Source of the DNA: Leptospira johnsonii
Lineage (GTDB): Bacteria > Spirochaetota > Leptospiria > Leptospirales > Leptospiraceae
Assembly: GCF_003112675.1 (NCBI RefSeq)
Contig: NZ_BFAY01000007.1
Location: 1 to 64,000, forward strand
Length of the DNA: 64,000 bases
Direction of reading: 5' to 3'
The first letter of the stretch is position 1. The number at the start of each line of letters is the position of its first letter. Positions 9,194 through 19,523 of this stretch are shown one piece after another. Below the pieces are notes generated by a model, which was given only the letters and a program-made list of their open reading frames with translations, searched no databases and was not told the DNA's origin. The position numbers and the translations under genes were made by a program.

Positions 9194-9784
9194 TCAGGAC
9201 TTTCTGGAAAACTGTTTGTATTTCTGAAGCGCTTCTTCATACAAATTCGGCGCAACCGACTCTTCTAAAGCGGAAAGAAAAACTTCGAATCCGGATAACA
9301 GAGTAACAACTTCTATCTGATACTTGCTGTCGTTTAGAAAGAAAGCGGATCTTTCAAATCGAACAGATTGAATATCCTTCCAGAGTATTCTTTTATGTTT
9401 TCGGAAAATTCCTTTGGATAAGATAGCATCTTGCTCTAATATGATCCTATAATTCTTACAGTAGAGTATAAGTAAGACCCCTGCCAAAAATAATAGGAAA
9501 GAAACCAAACATAAAATTGGATCCGGAAAACTTAAGGCCCCATTCTTCTGAAAAGTAAAATAAATATCTCCTAAAAGAAGGACAGGAACCAAGCAGATTA
9601 GAAAGAAACCGGCAAATCTATAAAATACAGGCAGCCTCAAATAATGTTTGGATTTTTTTTGGAGCCGATCCGTATGTTTTATAAAATATTCGAACGTATA
9701 TGTAAGAGAAAAAGCAAATGCTGATCCAAATACTAAAATGAGAACCGTCTCTCTTGTTAACCATTCCATATTTATAATATTCAT
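9194..9784 (-). CDS. Membrane protein with PH-like cytoplasmic domain
   Basis: A 196-residue protein with three hydrophobic segments (about 13-31, 52-72 and 85-107). A soluble C-terminal region follows (YRIILEQDAILSKGIFRKHKRILWKDIQSVRFE) with the strand pattern of a bacterial PH domain. I do not recognise a named family. It ends about 80 bases before the thioesterase start and probably heads that small operon. Function is unknown. Confidence 0.65.
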   Translation of the reverse strand: MNIINMEWLTRETVLILVFGSAFAFSLTYTFEYFIKHTDRLQKKSKHYLRLPVFYRFAGFFLICLVPVLLLGDIYFTFQKNGALSFPDPILCLVSFLLFLAGVLLILYCKNYRIILEQDAILSKGIFRKHKRILWKDIQSVRFERSAFFLNDSKYQIEVVTLLSGFEVFLSALEESVAPNLYEEALQKYKQFSRKS

Positions 9785-9865
9785 ATAAGGACAGTGGAAG
9801 ATTGCCTATAGTCGCTTCGCTCCTGAAGGTGGATAAATCCTATCTAAAATAAAAAATATTGCCAT

Positions 9866-10256
<391 letters not shown>

Positions 10257-10407
10257 AAAACGAGTTTAGAAAAAATCCATGCAAATGCTATTCGTTTTTT
10301 CCGAAAGATCAGCTGTATTTTCAAACAAAGCTGCTATGCCAGGAAGATCTTATTAGCCTAAAAAAGAATTATTTAATCTAACCGGTCTCGTATGGAAAAC
10401 GACAATC

Positions 10408-10716
10408 CTAATTTTTTTCGCAGAAGGATTCTAAGGTCTTAGTGGAATAGATCCCCCCGATCAGCCCATGAATCACAGAATCCCAGATCCCGGTGATAAT
10501 TTTCACCTCAGGAATTTCTTTGGGATTCGGGCAACTGAACTCAATGGGGTCCGAAACGAAATAATACCCTGCAACTAGACTTCCCTGCCTAGCGGATTTC
10601 ATTTCCTGGGTATTAGGCTTAAATACTATGGATCTGGAATCTTTCTGGAATGTAAGAACGGTTTTATGGCATCCCAATAAAACCACAGCGAGAAATATTA
10701 GAATTCGTTTCACCAT
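10408..10716 (-). CDS. Bor/Iss-like lipoprotein, second of a pair
   Basis: A 102-residue lipoprotein with a short signal sequence ending in the lipobox LLGC. The C-terminal half follows the pattern of lambda Bor/Iss: YYFVSD, then a Cys, then WDSVIHGLIGGIYSTKTLESFC, matching Bor's FVNGLLG...GIYTPLEARVYC. ATG 10716 is chosen because GTGGAG lies eight bases before it; a GTG three codons upstream is the alternative. It overlaps the previous gene by seven bases (ATGGTGA), so the two are translationally coupled. Bor/Iss proteins are outer-membrane lipoproteins linked to serum survival in enterobacteria; that role here is inference. Confidence 0.7.
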   Translation of the reverse strand: MVKRILIFLAVVLLGCHKTVLTFQKDSRSIVFKPNTQEMKSARQGSLVAGYYFVSDPIEFSCPNPKEIPEVKIITGIWDSVIHGLIGGIYSTKTLESFCEKN

Positions 10717-11084
10717 GGATAACACTCCACTTCCAGAGTTTGGGGAGAATATATCCCTATAGTAGACTGCTCAAAGAATACGTCCCAAAACGTCATGTAC
10801 TGATGTACTGACTTAGGTCCTTGGGGACAAAGAGAAGCGAGATTTACCACCTTTTCGTTCGGAAAAAGGCCCATTAGATAATAATGGTCCTTCATGCTAA
10901 AAGTTTCTCCGATCTTTCCTTTGGTATTTTTCTTTCGTTGGTCCAAAGCAGTTTTACATTCCGAGCTTTCCGCATAGGCCAAACATGCTTCGGGGGGAAT
11001 GGCAGGATACGTTACCCAGGCATGCCTGCAATTAAAAGCGAATAGGATCAAAGTAAGGATATGTAATAAAGTCCGATTGCTCAT
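10710..11084 (-). CDS. Bor/Iss-like lipoprotein, first of a pair
   Basis: A 124-residue protein with an N-terminal hydrophobic segment ending LILFAFNC, a spirochaete-style lipobox with Asn at -1. Its C-terminal region HYYLMGLFPNEKVVNLASLC ... GIYSPQTLEVEC aligns by eye with Bor (HHFFVSGI, AAKICGG, GIYTPLEARVYC). The ATG at 11084 is preceded by GGGAGG at nine bases, which favours it over an upstream in-frame codon. It starts 29 bases after the end of the giant Ig-repeat gene and overlaps the second Bor-like gene, so the three form one operon. The family call rests on pattern, not on a search. Confidence 0.7.
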   Translation of the reverse strand: MSNRTLLHILTLILFAFNCRHAWVTYPAIPPEACLAYAESSECKTALDQRKKNTKGKIGETFSMKDHYYLMGLFPNEKVVNLASLCPQGPKSVHQYMTFWDVFFEQSTIGIYSPQTLEVECYPW

Positions 11085-11113
11085 ATAGTTAATCCTCCCT
11101 GGAATTTCAGTCT

Positions 11114-14100
11114 TCAATTATGCTGCCTATAAACTCTGATCGGGACTCCGTCCTTTCCTGTGCTGATATAAACGAAGTCAGAGCCGAACGTGAAGACCGA
11201 AATTGCCGAAAAAATCTGCTGCACGTTACTTGGATCTCCGAGACCATCAGCTCCGATCTTAGACCAAACGCTCGCAGAATTAGGGTTAGCCGAGTTCGTC
11301 CTATAAATCCTAATTCCCCCCGGATTATCGAACCCTACATACAAATATGATCCGTTTTTGATCAGCATAGAGATCGTTCGATTTGTAGGATCTCCGAAAT
11401 CAACGTTCCCACTTCCATTATTTGCGATTAAACTCCAATCGCCTGATTCACAACTGTCCGCCGCTCCGGTGAGAGCCGGACTACATACCCAGATCTGGGC
11501 TCTGCGATTAGAATCGTCGCTTCCACCAGTGCAACCGTTTGTTCCCGAGAATGGTGTTGTCCTAAAATCGGTAATCGTTCCGGCACTCGCCAAACATACG
11601 TTCCTTGCCACGTAAAGTTTTCCGTTAAATTCGGCGAAAGCAGGGAACGCCTTATCTCCCGGGATCAGATCGAAGAACTTATATAACTCCAAGGAAAACC
11701 AGTTATTACTCGGATTGTCCATTGGACTCTCCACGTTATGCCAGTATTGGTTTGTTCTAGGCCCTATTTCCATCCAGTTTGCGCAAGCATCCGGTGCTGA
11801 ACAAGGGGTAGTAGGATCCGAATTAGTCGAACGTATAATGGATCCATTGTGTCCTATTGCAGGCCCTCCACCATTCGCGGCATAGATCAAATTATTGAAA
11901 GTAAATACGGAATCCACATCCAGATAATGTCCCCAATTCGGAGAGGAATTGAGAGCCACTCCGTTGGCAGTTCCTCCGAAATAAGGAAGATAATTGATAT
12001 AGGTCCGCTTTCCTTTGATAGCAGCAGTGTTTGCGTCGCAGTTATTTCCGGCGGTGCAGTATCCGGTATCGGTATCTGCTGAGTTGAAGCTGATAAAACC
12101 GAAATCGGGAGAGTCGTTCGCCGTGCTTCCATCCCAGTTTCGTTTCGCCCAACCTACTAAAAGTCTATTGTTCAGCGTCAGCATACTGGAAGGCGCAGCA
12201 GTAATTCCTCCAGTAATATTTGCCCAATCCGTATATTTGAAATTTAAAGTATTATCAGAATCTAATGTATAATATACATAGTCCCCGAAATAATATTGTC
12301 CCGCGATCAGTTGTGTTTTTGCCCCTGCAGCGAACAGGAAAGAATCAGATCCAAGGGATCCAACCGCGAAAATTCCCCGTCCACTTTCATTATCCGGGCC
12401 GCATCCTAAGGCCCTGTCTGCGGAATTTGGAGTACATCCGGCATGCCCGAGAGTTTTAATGACCCCATTTCCAGTATTCGCAGTATTTGTAGAAGTCCAA
12501 GAATCGTTTGCTTGGATCCCAACTCCCCCTGGAGAAGCGACCGAATCCCTGGGAAGACTAAAGCCTATCAGTTCCGGATTTGAACCGTCATAATTGAATC
12601 TAAGGGCAGCATTTCCCGCATTATTCGGTCCGCTATAAATTCTACCTTTATAATCCACCAAATTCCCGAAAGTGGATCCATAAGGATCAAGCAATAGAGG
12701 GCCGTCGTCAAAATTGATCGGTGCGGAACCGCATCCTAAAAAGCTTACTCTATCGAAAGGACTAGATTGTAAATTTTCCCCGTTTCCTGAATCCCTGATC
12801 GATCCCCAAGAAGAATTGTCGAATCCGTCCCCGTTCGCCCCGTTCGCAGCAATCAGAGAAAATTGGCTTCCCGACTGTATATTAGTATGGGACAAACAAA
12901 CTTTGTTAGGATCGGCCGCCGCTCCTCCGCAAGCAGTTCCGTCTAACGCAACTGCACTTTGGATTTCTCCCAATGAACCGGTATTGAATTTATAACGTTT
13001 TGCACATTCGATCGGACTGGAACAAAGGGCCGAACCTACTGCATCCACTCCGCCTAGATACCCTTTTGAAAAGCCTAATACGACTTGGTTTAAATTTGCA
13101 CAAGAAGCAGACTTCAATTTGATCTGCTCTGCCGCAACAAAATCGGCGGTGTTCGGACAAGTTAATGCACCTGAAGTGGCGCTGAGGCTTGCTTTATCGG
13201 CGATCACAGTGTATTCGGTCCCTGCCGTAAGGGCCGTCCCTAAAGTCATAACAAATACCCTGGAATTAGTGGTAGCCGGAGAGAGAGAAGAAATAGAGAT
13301 CGAATCGGGAGAAGGATAAGTAGCCGTATAATTTGTATTATTCGAACAGCGTACCTGGTTGGAATCTTCCATTGTTGTTACCGCACTGGATTTTACCAAC
13401 TTATAACGATACGGCGCTCCCGCCTGAGTATTTGCATACATCACTTTCGAATATTCTATTTGTATGTGTGTGGAATCTATATACTGCGCTCTTAAAAGAA
13501 TCGGCCTCTCGGTATCGCTTATGATAGTAAATGTGGTATTTCCGACGATACCATCCAGACTGGCCCGAGCAGTTAAAGGATATCCTTGTGTTGTATTAAA
13601 TACCGCAGTGACGACCCCTTTCGTAGATGGATCATTACTCACGGTCGCATCCCCGCTTGTGCCGTTTGCCAGTATGATTTCCCAAAGAACGAGCCCGGTA
13701 ATTTCTCTAACCCCATCCGTATACGTCCCGATCGCTCTATAAGAATATTTTTCTCCGGAGATTAAAATCCATTCTTCCGGGGAAACGGAAATGGAAATCA
13801 GTTGTGCCGCATTTACCGTTAAATTCACAGTCCCCGTAATGGAACCCATGACGGCTTCGATCGTGGATTGTCCTACTGCAATGCTTGTCACAAATCCCTT
13901 CGAACCGGAATTATCCACAACTGCTATGGATGTGTTCGAAGAGGACCAACTTGCAGAATTTGTAATATTCTGAGTGCTTCCGTCCGTATAAGTTCCTGTA
14001 GCGATCAATTGAGGATTGATCCCCTTCGGTATCGTTACAGGATTTACCGAATTGTAAGTGATCTGAATAGAGACCAAAGCTGCCGCACTTACAGTTAAAA

Positions 14101-15670
14101 CAGTATTTCCGCTAAAAGATCCGGACGTTGCGGTAATCGTAGTGGTTCCCAAACTCAAAGCATTAGCGAGTCCTTTTCCGGAATTCGTATTATTGATCGT
14201 AGCAACACTTGTAAACGAAGAAGTCCAAGTAACGGTAGAAGTCAAATCCTGAGTCGTTCCGTCCGAAAAAGTTCCTGTTGCAGTGAATTGACGAGTCAAT
14301 CCCTTGGCTACATTCGGATTCACAGGAGTAACCTCGATGGATTCCAGAACGGCAGAAGTAACCGTAAAGGATGCTGTCCCGCTCACACCGGAATATTGGA
14401 CCGTGATAGTAGTGGAACCTACAGCCGCCGCATGTGCAAGACCTATCGTCCCTGCATTATCCACTGTCGCAACCGACGTAAGGCTTGAACTCCAAGTTGC
14501 AGAATTTGTTATATTTTGTGTACTTGCATCGCTATACACACCGATGGCAGTCAACTGTGCGGACCTTCCCTTGGCGACCGAGGGTAAAGGATTTTGGCCA
14601 CTTGAGTAAATTTCGATCCGATCCAAAACCGCTGCGGAAATATAAACGATTGTCGAACCGGTAATCACCGTACCGCCAGCCAAACTAGGAGGAGCGGAAA
14701 CTCTAATATTCGTGTTTCCGAATCCAATTGCAGTTAATAATCCCTTGGAACCGCTTGCGTCGTCTATTTCCGCAATACCAGTATCATCCGAACTCCACGT
14801 AACTACGGTTGTGATATCTTGGAAAGATCCATCGGCAAAAGAACCCGTTGCAATATACTGCATAGTCCTTCCTTTAGGAAGCCCATTGCCGGAAGTTTGT
14901 CCAATCGGAGGAGCCACCGGAGTGATCTGTATGGTAACCAGACTAGTATCCACCACAGTCACACTAATAGATGTGGAAATTCCCCTATAATTGGCTCTGA
15001 CTTGGGTACTTCCTGCCCTGATTCCGGTAATATCTATCGTATCCGGATCATTATTCGGATTATGCAATACCCTTAATATAGATCCATTCCCTGACGTTAC
15101 AGCAAGTCCGGGATCTCCGGTTAAATCCTGACTTGTGCCGTCCGCAAATGTTCCTGTGACAGCACATTGACGTATTACTCCGATCGCCAAATCGGTATTC
15201 TGATTTTGACAAGTAATCGTGATCGAAGTAACGGGAGCTCTAGTTACTTCTAATTCCCTTTCGGACGTAAAATTCCTAAATCCGATCCGAACTCTCGCTC
15301 TACCCATCTCGGCACCGAGCACCTGCCCCGGAACAATCCCGCCGAAACTAAGGATGGAAGGATCCGAAGAAGACCATATAGCTTTTTCAGTTATGTCCTC
15401 TCTCTCGCCGAAGGTATAGATCGCAGTCGCTTTCAAAGAGAGTGTGGAAGTTTTCGCAAAAGATCCTGAGGGAGAATATATTTCGATCCGTTCTAAACTC
15501 CCTTTCCCGAATAGAAGAAAAATAAAAGGATTCAACCCCGAGCCGCCGTTGGCCTGAATCCCTGCCAAAGCAGTCAGGCTAGGCCAAATCGTACAGCTTT
15601 GAAAAAGAAAAACACCGAACAATACATATCCGGCAATTCGAGGAAAGATCGATCGAACACGGATAAACAT
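11114..15670 (-). CDS. Giant Ig-like (Big_2) repeat surface lipoprotein
   Basis: A 1,518-residue exported protein. A signal sequence ends with the lipobox LFQSC26. Seven bacterial Ig-like group 2 domains follow, at about 60-143, 147-240, 245-345, 349-438, 442-528, 532-619 and 623-717. Each has the A-x-G-x-(F/Y)-(S/T)-D-G-(S/T)-x-Q-(D/N)-(I/L)-T strand and the WSSS...A turn. One SbsA-type Ig domain lies at 722-830. The remaining ~690 residues are rich in Gly, Asn and Ser, with repeated blade-like motifs (GRIYSGPNNAGN, GKLYVARN, SYLYVGFDNPGG) suggesting a beta-propeller or adhesin head. Related Ig-domain proteins of leptospires (LigA/LigB) bind host matrix and complement regulators; this one is not LigA/B by length or layout. 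It leads an operon with the two Bor-like lipoproteins. Confidence 0.85.
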   Translation of the reverse strand: MFIRVRSIFPRIAGYVLFGVFLFQSCTIWPSLTALAGIQANGGSGLNPFIFLLFGKGSLERIEIYSPSGSFAKTSTLSLKATAIYTFGEREDITEKAIWSSSDPSILSFGGIVPGQVLGAEMGRARVRIGFRNFTSERELEVTRAPVTSITITCQNQNTDLAIGVIRQCAVTGTFADGTSQDLTGDPGLAVTSGNGSILRVLHNPNNDPDTIDITGIRAGSTQVRANYRGISTSISVTVVDTSLVTIQITPVAPPIGQTSGNGLPKGRTMQYIATGSFADGSFQDITTVVTWSSDDTGIAEIDDASGSKGLLTAIGFGNTNIRVSAPPSLAGGTVITGSTIVYISAAVLDRIEIYSSGQNPLPSVAKGRSAQLTAIGVYSDASTQNITNSATWSSSLTSVATVDNAGTIGLAHAAAVGSTTITVQYSGVSGTASFTVTSAVLESIEVTPVNPNVAKGLTRQFTATGTFSDGTTQDLTSTVTWTSSFTSVATINNTNSGKGLANALSLGTTTITATSGSFSGNTVLTVSAAALVSIQITYNSVNPVTIPKGINPQLIATGTYTDGSTQNITNSASWSSSNTSIAVVDNSGSKGFVTSIAVGQSTIEAVMGSITGTVNLTVNAAQLISISVSPEEWILISGEKYSYRAIGTYTDGVREITGLVLWEIILANGTSGDATVSNDPSTKGVVTAVFNTTQGYPLTARASLDGIVGNTTFTIISDTERPILLRAQYIDSTHIQIEYSKVMYANTQAGAPYRYKLVKSSAVTTMEDSNQVRCSNNTNYTATYPSPDSISISSLSPATTNSRVFVMTLGTALTAGTEYTVIADKASLSATSGALTCPNTADFVAAEQIKLKSASCANLNQVVLGFSKGYLGGVDAVGSALCSSPIECAKRYKFNTGSLGEIQSAVALDGTACGGAAADPNKVCLSHTNIQSGSQFSLIAANGANGDGFDNSSWGSIRDSGNGENLQSSPFDRVSFLGCGSAPINFDDGPLLLDPYGSTFGNLVDYKGRIYSGPNNAGNAALRFNYDGSNPELIGFSLPRDSVASPGGVGIQANDSWTSTNTANTGNGVIKTLGHAGCTPNSADRALGCGPDNESGRGIFAVGSLGSDSFLFAAGAKTQLIAGQYYFGDYVYYTLDSDNTLNFKYTDWANITGGITAAPSSMLTLNNRLLVGWAKRNWDGSTANDSPDFGFISFNSADTDTGYCTAGNNCDANTAAIKGKRTYINYLPYFGGTANGVALNSSPNWGHYLDVDSVFTFNNLIYAANGGGPAIGHNGSIIRSTNSDPTTPCSAPDACANWMEIGPRTNQYWHNVESPMDNPSNNWFSLELYKFFDLIPGDKAFPAFAEFNGKLYVARNVCLASAGTITDFRTTPFSGTNGCTGGSDDSNRRAQIWVCSPALTGAADSCESGDWSLIANNGSGNVDFGDPTNRTISMLIKNGSYLYVGFDNPGGIRIYRTNSANPNSASVWSKIGADGLGDPSNVQQIFSAISVFTFGSDFVYISTGKDGVPIRVYRQHN

Positions 15671-16242
15671 GCCAAATATATTCCTTTTTTATAATTTATT
15701 TCCAAATAAACAAAAACAAGAAGAACGAAAAACAAACGCACTATAACAAGTGATCTTTCGTTTTTCTACAAATTTTTAGGAACATCGAAAAACATACGCA
15801 AAAATTAATATAAGAAAGAGAGCAAAACTAATCCTAAGTAATTAGAAATAGAATGTTTCAAAACAAAATATAAAAATTCATCGCGCTCAAATCACAAACA
15901 TCCTCACAAAATAAGAATAATAAATTATTTATTTCCATTTTCATAATGTACGTTTTCATAAAATATGAATTTCCGTAATTACGTCCCTAAACTCGTTTTA
16001 TAACAAACGAATACTTTCGCTGGACAAAAACCTATTAATAGTTTACTAAAAAAGAGAAATAATGCAAATAGGTCGCGAAATGAGAAAGAACAGGAGATTG
16101 TTTGAAGACTTTTTAGGTGTTTAAAACGCATTCCATTTTTATAAAACGCGTTCAAGACTACGCTTCGCCGCATTAATCATCGGAAAAATTTGAAAAAACC
16201 AGTTTTGATGTATCCAAAAAAGAAAGGAAGTACTGCCTAATC
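15671..16242. other. Long AT-rich divergent intergenic region
   Basis: This 572-base spacer lies between the Ig-repeat gene (minus) and a SpoIIE phosphatase gene (plus). It is very AT-rich. One pair of direct repeats stands out: AAAACGCATTC (16123) and AAAACGCGTTC (16143), spaced 20 bases, two helical turns. AAGGAA lies about ten bases before the Ig gene start, and AGGAAG lies before the phosphatase. I see no convincing gene; a 64-codon frame on the minus strand has no ribosome site. Long leaders or regulator sites for the surface operon may sit here. Confidence 0.5.
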
Positions 16243-17790
16243 ATGCTTTTACAAAATTTCGTAGTTACACCCGCAGTGGATGCCAAAAAGACGTCGCTTG
16301 TTTGGACAATCGGACTCTTCTATTCCTTATTAGCTGCTGTAAACATCAGCTTTTTCTCGGTGATGATCTTCGAAAATCAATCCGATCTGCTTTTAAGAAA
16401 CTTTAAATTTCAGTCCAAGACGTTAGCGGAAAAACTCCAACAGGAATTAAGTTTGGTACATTTATCCAAAGGAGAACCACAGTCTTACGACTCATTCGAA
16501 AGAAATCTAAAATTTTTAGGAACCAACTCCTACAAAGTGTTCGGCGAGAATGGAGAGATCTGGATATCTCAACCAAAACAGCCGTCGGAAGAGAATATTT
16601 CTCCTGAGATCCTTTCCGAGATAAAACAATTAGCAGATTCGTCAGGAAATTTTGTAGGAACTCCCTATAAGACGGATCTGGACGAGACGAATTTTTCAAT
16701 TCGCCTTCTCATTCCCTTTAGATCCGTCCAAAAAGAACCCTTGTATCTGTTAGGCATCGCTTCCCTCCCTTCGATCCGAGAAAGGGTGACACATATATTT
16801 GCACAGATGGCGATCGCAATTTTTTGGGGAATCGTATTCCATGGACTGTTCGGATATTATTTGTACAGGAGAATATTCAAAAAGATAGGAATACTAAAAA
16901 ATACCAGCCATAAGATGTATACAGGAGACTTAAGCTCCAGAGTTGCATGGAATTTCAAGAATCAGGATGAATTGGACGATTTAGGGCAGACATTCAACGC
17001 GATGGCTTCTCAGATCGATTCGAACATGGAGAGGATCACTAAACTAAATCGAGAAATTTCCAAGGAATTGGCGATCGGTAAAGAAGTTCAGCAGATGTTT
17101 CTGCCAAGCAAGATAGCACTTTCCAGAATGGAACGTTACAATCTATCCATATATTATAGACCCTTGAGAGAGGTTAGCGGAGATTTATACAAATTTTACA
17201 GATTGGGCTCAGGCAAGGACTCCTCCCAATATTTTTTTCTCGCAGACGCCTCGGGTCATGGCGTAAGCGCTGCGTTAGTCACAGTGGTACTTGGGATTTT
17301 TACCGATGCGGTTTCCGCAAAATACGAATCTCCCGAAAAAACTTTAAGCAGATTAAGCGATCTGATCGGAACAAAACTGCAATCCTCATTCTTTGCGACA
17401 GCCCTTCTTTTAAGATTATATCCTAGCGGAACCTTGGAAGTATGTAATGCCGCTCATAATGAACCGATGATCCTAAGACCTTCCTCCGACGAAATAAGGA
17501 CCATACCTACTTCCGGGCCTCCCATGGGAACAATCACAGGATATTCATATGAGTTAGTGCGGATGAAAGTCGCTCCCGGAGACAAGATACTGATGTATAC
17601 GGACGGTTTAGTCGAAACGATGGGAGCCGACGGGACAGAATTCGGACTTCAGAGGGTACAAGAATATTTTTTAGAAAACAAGAACAAGTCCTGCAAAGAG
17701 ATCGTAGACGGACTCTCCTTCGAGTTCGAAAAATTCGCTGCCAGATTCAGGGACGATGTGAGCATACTCGCTTTTGAGATCCCGAAATGA
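16243..17790 (+). CDS. HAMP-domain SpoIIE-type PP2C phosphatase
   Basis: A 515-residue membrane sensor phosphatase. It has TM1 (about 20-43), a periplasmic sensor (44-185) of no recognised family, TM2 (186-208), a HAMP linker (209-262, ending LGQTFNAMASQID), and a SpoIIE phosphatase domain (290-513). The metal-binding motifs are EVSGDLYKF, LADASGHGVSAA and RDDVSI. It should convert an envelope signal into serine-phosphatase activity on an anti-sigma antagonist-type protein. The stop overlaps the start of the next gene by four bases (ATGA), so the downstream TPR protein is a likely partner. Confidence 0.92.
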   Translation: MLLQNFVVTPAVDAKKTSLVWTIGLFYSLLAAVNISFFSVMIFENQSDLLLRNFKFQSKTLAEKLQQELSLVHLSKGEPQSYDSFERNLKFLGTNSYKVFGENGEIWISQPKQPSEENISPEILSEIKQLADSSGNFVGTPYKTDLDETNFSIRLLIPFRSVQKEPLYLLGIASLPSIRERVTHIFAQMAIAIFWGIVFHGLFGYYLYRRIFKKIGILKNTSHKMYTGDLSSRVAWNFKNQDELDDLGQTFNAMASQIDSNMERITKLNREISKELAIGKEVQQMFLPSKIALSRMERYNLSIYYRPLREVSGDLYKFYRLGSGKDSSQYFFLADASGHGVSAALVTVVLGIFTDAVSAKYESPEKTLSRLSDLIGTKLQSSFFATALLLRLYPSGTLEVCNAAHNEPMILRPSSDEIRTIPTSGPPMGTITGYSYELVRMKVAPGDKILMYTDGLVETMGADGTEFGLQRVQEYFLENKNKSCKEIVDGLSFEFEKFAARFRDDVSILAFEIPK

Positions 17791-19337
17791 AACGGTCCGC
17801 ATACGTTATTTCCATCCTGGTAGTGATGGTCTTATTTCCGATATCCGCCTACTGGATTGGGAACGCGAAAATTTTAGAACTGAGATATTTGTTATTAAAA
17901 GAAAGGATCATGAATTACGACTTGGCATCGGTCGTTTTAAAATCCAGGGTTCGCCTTACATTTTTGAACTCGGAAAATTTCAAAGAAGAACTGGTCACCG
18001 GAGTATTAGAAAGTTCCATTCTAAACGAGTCCCCTGAAAATCTCAGATTGTCCCTATCACCTTGGGAAAGATCCGGAACATGGATCGCTAATATAGTCAG
18101 ATTCCTAACATTAAAACCTCCTATCCGTTTGGAGGAAGATCTAGAACAAATCTTCTATCTGCAGCTCGCTTTTGAAATGGAAAGAAGCGGGATATACGAT
18201 AAAGCGGAAGAGCAATACTGGTCTTTGGAAAAAAAATTAGATTCTCGGACTGACGAGGCGGCATTCGTTTCCTTACATAGGGGATTTTGTTTAGCGGTAA
18301 TAGGAGAATTGGAGAATGCGATCGCAAAACTGAAAGAGACCGTAGAAAAATATCCCGGAACAAATTATTCGGAAACTGCAGAATTATTACTTTCCTTATT
18401 ATTACAAAATCTTGATATTCGAGCCTCCTTCAAAGCCGAAGGGACAAGCGCAGAAAAAGTATCTTATTTATTTTCACTCGGAGATTGTTCGGAAACGTTA
18501 AAATACCTGGATAACATCCGAAACCCCACCAGGAATGAACAATACATGCGCGCCCGCTGCACCGAACTAAAAGGAGAGATCCCGGAAGCAGTCAAAAAAT
18601 ACACGAACATCATAAAAACGGGAAGGAAAGATAGGGCCTCTATTCTTTCGAATCGCAGGCTGATGGTAATCGGAAAATTCAAATATAAGGACAAAACCGT
18701 TACAGAAAATTCATTAAAAACCGCAGAAATTCTAAACGATAAAGAAGCGCTGGAAAATTTTCGTTCGATAGGATCGTCCGGAAAGGACCCATATATCACT
18801 TCGGAAAATCCGAAAAAAATATATAAAACGGGAGTCTTAGCGAATACGATCTCCCAATACATGGAAAAAGCTTCCGAAGAATTAAAACAAGCCAAAGAAA
18901 TAATATTGAATACTTTCGGAAAACGGGAAGAGAAAAAAAACCAAGTAAATAAACCTATTACACCCGAAAATTCACCCGATCTTTCTCATCTTACTCCTAT
19001 ATTAAAAATACTCTTAAAGAACGGCAGGACCTTCTTCGTAGAATCCGTTCTTTTGGAAGAAAGAAAGTTACTTATAAATTCGGAACGTTTCGAGATCACT
19101 ATTCCGATAGAAAATATGGAATCGATCTCACTTGTAGCAAAAGAAGATCAAACAGTGGAATTAAAATACGATTGGTTAAGTATCAAGGTGAAATCCCGAT
19201 CGGAAAAAATTTTAGGTTCGAAATTGAATTTCATTTCGGAAAGTTTCCAAGTAGAACACAAACTTCCGCTGATCCAAAAAGAGAACTATCCAATCGTAGA
19301 AATCCAAGAAGCAAAGGCTTTTAAAACTGATAAATAG
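17787..19337 (+). CDS. Membrane-anchored TPR-type protein with SH3/LSM-like C-terminal segment
   Basis: A 516-residue protein. An N-terminal TM or uncleaved signal segment (6-24) is followed by TPR-like helical pairs across about 120-300 (for example YDKAEEQYWSLEKKL and LENAIAKLKETVEKYPGT). A charged helical linker follows (345-400). A short beta-rich segment at 410-455 (LKNGRTFFVESVLLEERKLL, then ITIPIENMESI) looks like a small LSM/SH3 barrel. No named family is recognised. The ATGA overlap with the HAMP phosphatase upstream implies co-translation and a shared pathway. It probably lies on the periplasmic side as a scaffold; this is inference. Confidence 0.7.
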   Translation: MKRSAYVISILVVMVLFPISAYWIGNAKILELRYLLLKERIMNYDLASVVLKSRVRLTFLNSENFKEELVTGVLESSILNESPENLRLSLSPWERSGTWIANIVRFLTLKPPIRLEEDLEQIFYLQLAFEMERSGIYDKAEEQYWSLEKKLDSRTDEAAFVSLHRGFCLAVIGELENAIAKLKETVEKYPGTNYSETAELLLSLLLQNLDIRASFKAEGTSAEKVSYLFSLGDCSETLKYLDNIRNPTRNEQYMRARCTELKGEIPEAVKKYTNIIKTGRKDRASILSNRRLMVIGKFKYKDKTVTENSLKTAEILNDKEALENFRSIGSSGKDPYITSENPKKIYKTGVLANTISQYMEKASEELKQAKEIILNTFGKREEKKNQVNKPITPENSPDLSHLTPILKILLKNGRTFFVESVLLEERKLLINSERFEITIPIENMESISLVAKEDQTVELKYDWLSIKVKSRSEKILGSKLNFISESFQVEHKLPLIQKENYPIVEIQEAKAFKTDK

Positions 19338-19523
19338 TTTTTTAGAAGATCCACCTATTCGTTTTCAGTCTGGTTAACACGAAAAATAAAGGATCGTTTC
19401 ACACGGAGAGAAGTGGTTATTCCTATTTAAAAATCCTGTGTGCACTCTTTGCGAGATAAAAATGTAACGAAAATACCTTTGCTATTTTGCAACCTTCTCT
19501 CCAAATTATCCTCTTATTCAACA

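Noticed and set aside
8692..9255. Longer thioesterase beginning at 9255
   Set aside because: The extra 47 residues overlap the upstream membrane protein gene and fall outside the hotdog domain.
11358..15419. Many plus-strand frames opposite the Ig-repeat gene
   Set aside because: They are mirror images of the repetitive Ser/Thr/Val-rich coding strand, with no ribosome sites and no domain patterns.
15979..16173. 64-codon minus-strand frame in the long intergenic region
   Set aside because: No ribosome site, AT-driven composition and no recognisable features; possible but unsupported.
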